Translations under genes and position numbers: made by a program | NCBI GenBank assembly: GCA_033557465.1 | Contig: CM066032.1 | Coordinates: forward strand, 56,518,955 to 56,582,954 | Source of the DNA: Ichthyophis bannanicus | Taxonomy: Eukaryota; Chordata; Amphibia; Gymnophiona; Ichthyophiidae | Direction of reading: 5' to 3' | DNA length: 64,000 nucleotides | Part shown: in pieces, positions 52,566 to 62,455 of the stretch | Layout: every line of letters starts with the position of its first letter | Position numbering within the stretch: position 1 is the stretch's first letter | The notes under the pieces: model-generated | What the model was told of the DNA's origin: nothing | Databases searched by the model: none | Seen by the model: the letters and a program-made list of their open reading frames with translations, nothing else

Positions 52566-53222
52566 CCTTATTTTTCAGCTACTTATTTTGAAAACCATAG
52601 TGGCCTCTTTTTCCCTTTCCTTTTATTTACTTTCCTAGAAAAATGGTTTGTTGTGCTTAAAATATCACCTTTCAGTTTTGTCCATTGTTGTTCTACTTCT
52701 TGCAGGTGTTCCCATCCAGTTGACGACTCCTTGAGGTATTCCCGCATCTTGACAAAGTTGGTTTTCCTCAAGTCTAGGATCCTTGCTTTTGAATGAACCA
52801 TCTCCACTTGTATCCTAATATTGAAGCTCACCATCCAATGATCACTGCATGTCAAATGACTACCACTACAACATCAGAAACACTATCTTGATTTGTAAGT
52901 ACCAAGACCAGTATCTCTCCCTTCCCCTTGGGTTCCATTGCCAGTTCTCCCTGTAGAGAATCCAGGTTCTCCCTGCATCTAGATGACGCTATTGCTGGGA
53001 TAGTCCCATCAATACCTGGGAAACAGAAATCTCAAACCAACAGATCTTCCACTTTCATAGCAATATTGTGAATGTTTTCAATTAAATCTATATCTGTTTC
53101 TTCTGCCTGTGAGAGAGGTCTGTATATCAGACCAATATAAACAGATATTCTATTCCTTCTTTCCTGACTAATACACAATGCCTCTTTCTTCCCTCATAAA
53201 TCCTGCAGTTCTGTGGCTTTAA
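52566..53222 (-). pseudogene. CR1-a endonuclease fragment
   Basis: The frame at 52583-52855 has HSKARILDLRKTNFVKMREY and a lysine-rich KRKGKKRPLWFSK end, the same as the linker of CR1-a at 10400-10700. The SDH codons (SDHWMVSFNIRI) sit at its start. Upstream are antisense remnants of the EN part. Confidence 0.8.
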
Positions 53223-53227
53223 CATTT

Positions 53228-55857
53228 TTTTACATATTTATTTATTAGTTTTTCTATACCACTCCTTCCAAAGATCGTGGCAGTTTACAATTAAACCAAC
53301 AATTACATTAGAACTAGTACATTAAGCTTTATAAAAAGAAAACATGGAACAGTACAAAGTTAAATAATGAATGTACAGTTAACATATTTTACAATAAATG
53401 TATGTACAAGTGGATAATGAGTTCTTTGGTGTTAAATAGTGTAGATGGATTAGGAGGGAGTGTATTAAGGTTAATTTTTTAAGTTGGATATATTTTGTTT
53501 GCGTCATAGTGTTCTATTAAAAGGTACATTATTAATTCTTTGTGAAAGCCTTTTAGGTCCGTAATAGATCTTAAGCTATCTGGTAATGAATTCTATATTA
53601 TGGGTGAGAAGTAGGTGAATGCTCTGTTACTGGTTGACCGGTTTGTGTTTCAGTAGTTAGCGGGTATTGCCAAGGTGTTATTGTTGCAATTCTTCTCATT
53701 CTATCATGAGATGGGCTGCTGATCAGTGAGGGTAAATAAGAAGGTGCTATTTACCTCAGTAGTTTAAATGTTATTATGCGTATCTTGTACTTAATACAAC
53801 TCAAAATTGGTAATCAATGAAGTTCGTAGATTAGAGGCATGATATGTTCTGTGGTGTTAGATTTATAGATGATGTGGGCAGCAACATTTTGGGCTATTTT
53901 GAAGGTGACTGATGGTTTGTTTTGGTAGACCTTGTAAAATAGCATTTAAGAAGTCAAAGTGAGGAATGATCATAGATTGGAGAAATCATGACTATCATGG
54001 AATGGCCTGAGTTGTTGGAGCATTCGTAGCTTATAAAATATAGTTTTTGTCATTTGTTTTATATGTGAGATCATTGAAAATGTCTGATCCGCAGTAACCC
54101 CATGGTATTTTACTTCAGTTTTAACTTGTAGCTCAATGTTGTGAAGGTGTAGTTTTGGGGGAGAGCTAAAATCAAGATTCCTTGTAACAAAAGGCACCTC
54201 TCTTTTGTTGTAATTAATAGTTAGGTTATGAAGTTTTAGCCAGTTTGTTGCCGCATTGTGGCCTGCTGTGAGAATTTGATAATTGGGATTTATAATGTCT
54301 ATCGGAAGATAAAGCATTATGTCATCCGCATAAATGTGATAGCCTAGTTTGAGGTTTTTAAAGATATTGCATATTGATTTTAGGTAGATATTGAATAATA
54401 GTGATGAGATGGTGGATCTCTGTGGGACACCTTATTCTTGATCATCTGCTTGGGATTTATGTTGGTTGATTCTTACCTGTTGGATTCACTTGGTAAGGTA
54501 GGATTGGAACCACTTAAGAACGTTTCCATGTATCCCTATGTGTTGTAGTCTAGTAAGCAGAATATTGTGGCTTATATTGTCGAATGTGGCAGTAATAATA
54601 AGAAATACAAGCACAAAGGCTTCTTTTGATTTATCTAGCCATCAAATTAGTTTATCAAACAAGGCTATAAGGAGAGTTTTCACTCCATGATGCAGTCTAA
54701 AGCCATATTGCTGTTCGTTGAGTGGGGCTTTATGATCAGTAAAGTCCTGTAATTGGATCTGCACAATTTTTTCAATCACTTTAGCCACTTTAGGAGACTA
54801 GAAATTGGTCTGTATGGATTGGGGTTCTGTTTATCTAGAGAAGTTTATTTTAGAATTGGTCTTATAATGGCATGCTTTAGTGCTGATGACATGCATCCTT
54901 ATGTAAGAGATAGGTTGATAATTTTTAGTACGAATGGTGCAAGTTCAGAGAGTGAGGCTTTTAGCCAGCTAACAAGACAGGAGTCTAAACTGGAAGTCAT
55001 GGTGTTAATTTTAGTGATAATATTCTTGATGTGTTTTAGATCTACACTGTGGAAAGATTGCCATTTTATGGGGTATGGATCTGTTTCATATAAATGATAA
55101 TTTTAAGTGTCCTTCAACTTTAGCTTGTTCATGTAATGCAAAGCAAGGGAATGGGGATCTATCGTTATCATGCTTGTTTCTGGTGTAGATGTCTGAGTGA
55201 GAGATTTTGAAAGGATCTTTGTATTATACTCTTATTTAGCCTTGTTTATAGCATATTTTTGAGTCTGGAGCAAATTTATGTAATTTAATTTGTCATCTGT
55301 GGATTTTGTATCCCTCCATTTATGCTCTAGTCTCCTTAAATGTTGTTTTTGTTTTCTTAGTTTATAAGTATACCATTTTGGTTTTGTATCGATTGCAGCA
55401 TTTTGAATTGATGTGTACCAGTTTGCTATGGTGTGCTCTAACTCAGTTAGGGAGATCTCTATTCTTGGTATAACCTCATTCAAAAAGGTATCCTTATCAA
55501 ATGGTTTAAATTGTTGTGTCTGGGATTCATTATTGTGAGGGTTAGGTGTAGGTGTTGTGAGAGGGGAAGAGAATTCAATGAGGTGGTGGACCAACCATGG
55601 GACTTGTAACATTTTGGTGGAGAATAAAGGTGGTAGTGTGTGATATTGTTGCGAATGAATATGAGGTCGAGGGTATTGCCTTTTTCATGAGTAGGTGTTT
55701 GTACAATTTGTCAGAAATCCATGTCTGCCATTGAGTTAAGAAAGCTCATGGAGAGTGAGTTGTGCAGAGATAGCAGGTTAAAATTGCCTAGGAGTATTAG
55801 TGATTTCTTTGGTGATGATTTACATACAGTTTCTAGTATTGAGGCAAGTGTGTCCAC
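53228..55857 (-). mobile_element. L2-clade LINE (copy C), decayed
   Basis: The 3' end (53228-53290) has a TATTTATTTATTAG word and the hairpin. RT fragments lie at 53970-54317 (VKYHGVTADQTFSMISHI), and the linker at 55232-55612 (KWYTYKLRKQKQHLRRLEHK). At 55700-55857 the endonuclease motif GNFNLLSLHNSL and KGNTLDLIF is visible. It continues at about 58439-58630 across copy D. Many stops make it old. Confidence 0.8.
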
Positions 55858-56260
55858 ATTATTTATTTATTTATTTATTTATTTAGCATACATTTATATA
55901 ACGCTCTTTCCCAAGTATCAAGTGCGCTTTACATAAAACAGAAAAAAATTTAAGGTACATGGTTAATCATGACCTAGTCATTTTATAGGGAACAGATTTA
56001 ACTTTTTACAATTAACAGTATAATTAAAGACATGCAAACAATGATTTCATCCAATTGTATTGAGAGGATGTAATCAAACTTTTTACATATTTACATTATA
56101 TTTATACAGTTTGAATTACATCAAATTGTATTGAGTGGATGTAATCAAATTTTTACATATTTAAATTAATTTTATACAGTCTGAGTTACTTGAAAACAAC
56201 CTGTTAAAATCAGATTATGCGTTTAGTTTGGTCGAGTGGGTGTATGTCTTGTAGAGATTA

Positions 56261-57124
56261 TTATCCTGTGTCAACTTGTGTGGTTTGGCAATCCAGAGGT
56301 GTATAATGTAAGGTAAATAGATGTGTTTTTAGTTTTTTTCTAAATTCTTTAATTTCAGTTAGAAGGCGAATATTGTCAGGTAGGTTATTCCAGAGAGACG
56401 GTGTATAGTGTGAGAAGGCCCTGTTATTAGTTAGTTTTTTAGCTTTTTTATAATCTTTAGGTAGTGATATTGTGTTTGTATGACTACTTCTTTGAGACCT
56501 CCTATTTGGTTCTGTGTTGATTAGGTTATTAAGAACGGATGGTGCAAGTTTATTTATCAGTTTAAAGGTGGTAACTAGTATTTTGTAGAGAATTCTTTCA
56601 TGAATAGGTAACCAATGGAGTTTAGCAAGAATTGGTGTAATGTGTTCTTTTGGACATACTTTCATTATAATTCTTGCTGCAATGTTTTGAGTTAATTGGA
56701 TCTTTTTAATATTTTGTCGTGTGATTCCCTGGAGAATTAAGTTTGCAAAATCAAAGTGTGGAGTGATGATTGCTTGTACTATCGATATGAAGTCATGTAA
56801 ATGAATTAAAGGGCGTATTTGTTTCAGGGTCTTGATTTTGAAATGTATAGTTTTTGTAATATTTTTTATGTGTGAGTCCATATTAAGTTTATCGTCAATT
56901 GTTACGCCTAGGTATTTTATTTCTTTTTTTGCTTTAATCTCGTGGTTATTTAGGGTGATGGAAATTGGAGGTGTATATGTTTGGTTTTTTGTGACATAGA
57001 GGATATCAGTTTTTGTAAAATTAATGTATAGATTGTGGTCAGTGAGCCATGATGTTAGGTCATTAAAACAATCTTTTATTTGTTGTATTGGTGGGTGTGG
57101 GATTTTAAATGGTAGATAAAACAT
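56261..57124 (-). pseudogene. L2-D RT C-terminal piece
   Basis: The frame carries the region after the YADD: LTDHNLYINFTKTDILYVTK, IKYLGVTIDDKLNMDSHIKN, FDFANLILQGITRQ, LAKLHWLPIHERILYKILVT and LWNNLPDNIRLLTEIKEF. It is open for 287 codons. The upstream RT is in another frame (57151-58389), with a frameshift near 57130-57230. Confidence 0.85.
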
Positions 57125-57150
57125 AATATCATCTGCATAAATGTGATATC

Positions 57151-58389
57151 TTACGCCATGACATTTAAAGATGTTGCAGACTGGTTGGAGGTAAATATTA
57201 AATAGAAGTGCGGATAGCGCAGGTCCTTGTGGAAGGCCTTGGGTTTGGTTAAAGGTATTTGATGTTTGTCAATTCTCACTGTTTGAGTTCTGTTTGTTAA
57301 GTAAGATTTAAACCAATTATATACGGTGGATGTTATTCCAATTTGTTGGAGTCTGCTTAGTATTGTTTCGTGGTTAACACTGTCAAACGCTGCGGAGATG
57401 TCTAGAAAGATTAATATAAATGCTTGCTTTGAGTCATCAATTCCTCTTAGTAGAGTGTCAAAGAGTACTGTCAGTAGAGTTTCCACTCCGTGATATGGAC
57501 GGAAACCATATTGATGTTCATCAAGGAGGTCTATTGTATCAATGAATTCTTGTAATTGGATTTGGATTATTTTTTCAATGAGTTTGGCCATGAAAGGGAT
57601 ACTTGAAACGGGTCTGTAAGAGTTTGGGGATGTCTTGTCAAGGGTCTTATTTTTGAGAATTGGTCTTATTTGGACGTGCTTTAGGGAGGGAGGTAGATAG
57701 CCTTTTACTAATGAGAAGTTGACTATGGGGAGAATGAAGGATGAGAGTGTAGGGAGAGTCTTTTTTATCCATTTCACTGGGCAAGGATCAAGATGGGAGG
57801 TTGTTGTATTTAAATTAGATATGATGGTTTTGAGAGTGGATTTTGTTACTTGGTTGAAGTTTGACCAGGTATTGGAGATGTTAGGGATCAACTCAGTGTA
57901 TATTTTTGGGGGCGCCATTTGTGGTTTAGTTTTGTTTATATAGTATTGTGCTAGTTCTTGTGGGGAAATGTCAATAGATGTTTCATGGGTGTTATGGGTT
58001 TTGTTGGTCAAATTCTGTACTATACTAAACAGTTCTCTTGGACGATTCATAGAGTTAGCTAGTATGTTAGAATAATGGTTTCTCTTTGCTGTGTCAATTG
58101 CTTTTCTGTAATTGATGAGTGTGTTTAAGTATTTTTCTTGGTTAGGTATCGTTTTGGAATTTCTCCATTCTCGTTCGTACTTTCTCAATTTTCTGTTAAT
58201 TTGTTTGATTGTGTTATTATACCATGGTGCGTCGCTATTTTTGATCATATTGTTTTTATTATTATGTTGTGTTACGGTTGGTTTGCGTTCTGCAGCCTTA
58301 GAGATTATATTGTTCCAGTTATCCACTGATTCTTCAAGATTTGTTGTTGTTGGGGATAATTGAGGGATTATGTTATCGAGAAATTCCAC
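57151..58389 (-). pseudogene. L2-D linker and RT core
   Basis: Open for 412 codons: APWYNNTIKQINRKLRKYER, CPVKWIKKTLPTLSSF, NSYRPVSSIPFMAKLIEKII, YGFRPYHGVETLLTVLFDTL, IFLDISAAFDSVNHETIL (motif A). The end is frameshifted at about 57230, where PQG motif B and YADD should follow. Confidence 0.85.
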
Positions 58390-58438
58390 TTTATTAAATT
58401 TTCTAAATCTATTTATTAGTGAGGGTCGTGGACTATTT

Positions 58439-58635
58439 GTTTAGAGGTTGGCAGTCTGTAAAGGAGATATATTGAGAGGATTTTATTTTCTGTGTAGAGT
58501 ATATCCATGCCATGTCCTGGTGAATGAGACATGAGCTGTTATTCACAGGGGAGATATAGATTAGTCTGTGACTAATTTGTTAATGTCTAGCGGCTGTTTT
58601 ATATGAGAGCAAAGTAGAGGTTTGTCTATCATGGC
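58439..58635 (-). pseudogene. L2-C endonuclease N-terminal piece
   Basis: The minus strand reads HGMDILYTENKILSIYLLYR followed by LPTSKQ, the IYRPPS block of L2 endonucleases. It continues into VDTLASIL...GNFN at 55700-55857 once copy D is removed. Confidence 0.6.
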
Positions 58636-58639
58636 TTAG

Positions 58640-60062
58640 TTGGATGCAAGGCATTGATAAGTCAGGCAAAGAGAGAATTTGAGAAGAAGCTTGCTCTGGA
58701 AGCAAAAACGTGTAATAAAGACTTTTTCAAGTACATTCGTAGCAAAAAAACCTTTGAGAGAGTCAGTGGGACCATTAGATGATAGAGGGGTAAAAGGGGC
58801 ACTAAGAGGGGACAAGGCCATTGTGGAGAGACTGAATGAATTCTTTGCTTTGGTCTTTAGTGAAGAAAATGTAGAGATATTACCCATGCTAAAGTGGTAT
58901 TTAAAGGTGATACTGCGGAAGAACTGAAAGAAATATCGATACATCGGGAAGATGTATTACAACTATTTGATAAACTGAAGAGTAGCAATCACCTGGACCA
59001 GATGGTATACATCCGAGGGTGTTGAAAGAACTGAAATATGAGATTGCAAACCTACTATTAGTGATCTGTGAACTGTCATTAAAATCATCTGTAAACCGGA
59101 AGATTGGAGGATGGCCATTGTAATGCCAATTTTTAAAAAGGGTTCCAGGCGTAATCCGGGAAACTACAGACCGGTGAGCCTGACGTCAGTACCGGGAAAA
59201 ATGGTAGAAACCATCATAAGGATCAAAATTACTGAACATGTAGATAGTCATGGCTTAATGGGAGACAGCCAACATGGCTTTAGACAAGAAAGGTCTTGTC
59301 TGACTAATCTGATATGTTTTTTTGAACGTGTGAAGAAACAGGTATACAAAGGTGAGTCAGATGAAATAGTGAATCTGGACTTTCAGAAAGCCTTTGACAA
59401 GGTACCTCATCAGAGACTTTTGGCAAAACTAAAAAGTCATGGAATAGGAGGCAGTGTACTATTCTGGTTCAGGAACTGGTTAAAAGATAGAAAGCAGAGG
59501 GTAGGGCTAAATGGCCAATTTTCCCAATGGAGAAAGGTGAATAGCGGTGTACCCCAGGGATCTGTGCTGGGTCCGCTGCTTTTTGAAATATTCATAAATG
59601 ACCTGGAAAAGGGAGTAACGAGTGAGGTTATCAAATTTTCATTTGGCACAAAACTATTTAAAGTTGTTAAAACCCATCAGGATTGTGGAAAATTGCAAGA
59701 GGATCTTGATAAACTGGAAGACTGGGCATCAAAATGGCAGATGAAATTTAATGTGGACAAGTGCAAAGTTATACACCTAGGACAGAACAACCCAAATTAT
59801 GGTTATATGATGCAAGGTTCCACATTGGGAACCACCACCCAGGAAAAAGATTTAGGCGTCATTGTGGATAACATGTTAAAACCCTTGGCCCAGTGTGCAG
59901 CAGCAGCCAAGAGAGCAATTAGAATGCTAGGTATCAGAAGGAAAGGAATGGAAAATAAAACAAAAGATATTATAATGCCTCTATATCGTTCCATGGTGAG
60001 ACCGCACCTTGAATATTGTGTGCAGTTCTGGTCACCGTATCTTAAAAAGGATATAGCGTTGG
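58640..60062 (+). pseudogene. CR1-b copy, 5'-truncated and cut at its 3' end
   Basis: It starts at the linker (AKREFEKKLALEAK) and continues through FFALVFSEENVEI. The main frame (59111-60062) includes SRRNPGNYRPVSLTSVPGKM, EIVNLDFQKAFDKVPHQRLL (VNLD for the usual YLD), NSGVPQGSVLGPLLFEIFIN, SEVIKFSFGTKLFKV (FADD replaced by FSFG), WQMKFNVDKCKVIHLGQNNP and SMVRPHLEYCVQFW. The replaced catalytic aspartates show the RT is dead. It is cut at 60062 by another element, so the C-terminus and 3'UTR are absent. Confidence 0.85.
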
Positions 60063-61625
60063 GCAAGCTCCTTGGGGCGACGTCTGGGGCGTTCAGCGCC
60101 TTTGGTTCCCTTCCAGCACTCTCTTTACCTGGCTGTGTCTCCTTCTCTCAGTAGTTTCTTTAATCCTATTCCCTCTCTCGGCCTTCTCCCCATCCATGTC
60201 TGCTCCTCTGTTATCTGAGTCTGCCTGCTCCGCTCGGTCGGACATGGCTATTATCTCCATCTTTTGGGGCTACCGCCCAGCGTTACCTGTTCCTCCTCCC
60301 CCTGGCGCTTTAGCACGTAATCCACTTAACTTTCTCCCTTGCTGTTCCCGTCTGGTTCCCTCACTTCCTCGCCCCTCACCGTCTCTGTCCCCCACTGCTG
60401 CCTCCCTCATTACGCTTTCACTGGCTCTCCTAAATTGTCGCTCCCTCCATTAAAAGACCCACTTAGTCCATGACCTTCTGCTCCAGCACTCCTTGGATGC
60501 CCTCTTCATCACGGAATCCTGGCTCTGTGAGGTGGAAGACGCTCTTCTCCATCAATGCCTTCCCCCAGGCTACTCTGCTTTTCACACTCCTCGTCTCCGC
60601 CGCTCCGGCGGCGGTGTAGCGCTAATTTTCAGATCCACCCTCTCACTATCGCTTGCCTCATCCCCCCCCCCCGCCTACCCCGAATCCCTCTTAATCCGCT
60701 CCGATTCTCCCACCCCAATCTATTTTCTCCTCCTCTATGTTCCTCCCTCTTTGCGTCCAGATCTCTGAGATTCTCTCTTGCTCTCCCTATCTGACTCTGT
60801 CCTCTTGTCCCCTCATTTAGTAATCCTGGGTGATTTCAATGCACATCTGGTTACGCCATCGCGTTTGCGCGACAAGGCTCTTTTCTCACTTTTTTCTGAC
60901 CTGTCTCTCACCCAACATGTAACCTGCCCAACCCATGCTTCAGGTCAGACATTGGACCTTATTCTCACTCTTGACCCCTCCCCTTATTTTCCTTTTTGTA
61001 TTCACTCTAACCCCGTCCCCTGGTCAGATCAACTTTGTCTTCTTTTTTCCTTCCCCTTCCCCTCTCCTGGGACTTCAGGACCCCCCCCCCCCTCTGTCCC
61101 TACAGTTCCGTCTCTTAAGCGGCACATTACCCCGCACACCTTACACTCTTTCCCCCCGGCCAGTTCCCTCTTCCCTCCTGAATTCTCCTCTCTCTCCGTC
61201 GACCAACAAGTAGACACCTGGTCCTCCACTCTCTCCACTGCCCTTAACATGTTAGTTCCCCTCCGTCCTGTATCTTTCCGCCCCTCTTCACACCATCCTT
61301 GGTATCACCCTGGGCTCTACCTCCATCGCACTCACCTTCGCCGCGTGGAGCGGCTTTGGAGGAAACATCATTCAGCAGCTTCCTATTCCACTTTTCGTCA
61401 GGCACATCTCTCCTACCATTCCATGATAACAACGGCTAAACATTCTTACTATTTTCGTCTCATAACTGCCTCCTCTAACTCCTCTAGACGTCTTTTCCAC
61501 ATCCTCAAATCTCTTTCCTCCACCTCCTCTCGTCCCCCTCATCCTCCCCACTCTTCCCCTAGTCCTTCTACCCTTGCCTCCTTTTTCACCGACAAAGTTC
61601 TCTCCCTCCGCTCTTCTTGGCAACT
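60063..61625 (+). mobile_element. L2-clade LINE, 5' half only (endonuclease)
   Basis: The element starts near 60063 and runs through an upstream region into ORF2 (LALLNCRSLH ... LDALFITESWLCEVEDALLH). The endonuclease motifs follow: LVILGDFNAHLVTPSRLRDK, ASGQTLDLILTL, WSDQL (SDH variant). The linker ends with SLSSTSSRPPHPPHSSPSPS, FFTDKVLSLRSS. No RT or 3' tail is seen. Loss of the 3' half is the reverse of normal LINE truncation, so deletion or recombination is likely. Confidence 0.8.
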
Positions 61626-61631
61626 GTATTG

Positions 61632-61855
61632 ATGCTGGAAATGGGATACAGAGGGCTGCAGATGGCACATGCTGTGGTCCAGCTGGGGCACAGTGCAGTG
61701 GACATAGGAATGCCGAAACTGTAAAGCAGCAAGACAGCAACTGACGAGGGTCCAACATGGGCACAGGGAGTATTAGTGGGAATCAAACACTGGTTTCTTG
61801 ATTCACAATCCAGTGTTCTAACAATTAGGCTACTCCTCCACTCCACTTTGTAAGG
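61632..61855 (-). repeat. tRNA-derived SINE (second family)
   Basis: The reverse complement has an A-box-like AGTAGCCTAATTGTTAGAAC and a B-box-like GTTTGATTCCC (near 61779-61790), so the tRNA-like head is at the right. The body differs from the 2404 SINE. Confidence 0.65.
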
Positions 61856-61879
61856 TTTCTGGATCTAAATCCTTGTCTG

Positions 61880-62180
61880 TTTATATTCAGAAGTCCCAGA
61901 GGATCTTGACCAATTCATTTTCTACAACCTTCTCTGCAACATGTTCCCAGAAGATTTTTCCAACAGCAATACCATATTTTTTCATAGATTCCAGTGGATG
62001 ATCTTTGCCACTCTATCCTGCCTCTGTTTGTAGTTAGTCTGGGCAATTTTGCTACAGCCACTAATAATATGATCCACAGATTCATCCTTGGATCTACACA
62101 GTCGGCATTGGCTGTCATCTGAAATATGTTGAATTTTAGTTTTGTTGGCATTAGTTTTATTGAGCATGTTATTATTAAAA
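61880..62180 (-). pseudogene. R4-like LINE C-terminal fragment
   Basis: The frame reads MLNKTNANKTKIQHISDDSQ, then CRLCRSKDESVDHIISGC (a Cx2C...H...C zinc-binding motif) and SKIAQTNYKQRQDRVAKIIH, ending in WNL. These are typical of the C-terminus of R4/Dong-type reverse transcriptases. No RT core is present. The assignment is by motif pattern only. Confidence 0.6.
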
Positions 62181-62455
62181 CTTTCTATGCCGCTCAAGGC
62201 CAGGTAGCATCTGAGCATCTGAGCAATGTACAATAACTAAAATGAACTAAATTTGGAAAGGAATGCCAATTAAAACACAAAAGAGAAATAACAATAGAGA
62301 ATAAACAGAAGACTGGCCCCCACTCTAGGCTGAGCAGTCCCCAAATCCTCCTTGAAACAGTGAGCCTTCAAGAGCATCTTGACTTTCTTGTAGGATGTCT
62401 TGTAGGGAAGAGCATTCCAAAGGGAAGAGGCCAAAAAGTAAAATGCCATATTGCG
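62181..62455 (-). repeat. LINE-like 3' fragment
   Basis: Antisense words such as GCATTCCAAAGGGAAGAGGCC and TTTCTTGTAGGATGTCTTG resemble an L2-type C-terminus (WNALP...). Frames are broken. The tandem array follows directly. Confidence 0.35.

Larger units (their letters stand above)
55858..58438 (-). mobile_element. L2-clade LINE (copy D), nested in copy C
   Basis: The 3' end (55858-55935) is an ATTTATTTATTT run and the hairpin (AACGCT ... AGCGC). It carries RT and linker in two frames. The upstream edge, near 58438, is 5' truncated (…NKVEFLDNIIPQLSP). Removal restores the endonuclease frame of copy C. Confidence 0.8.
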
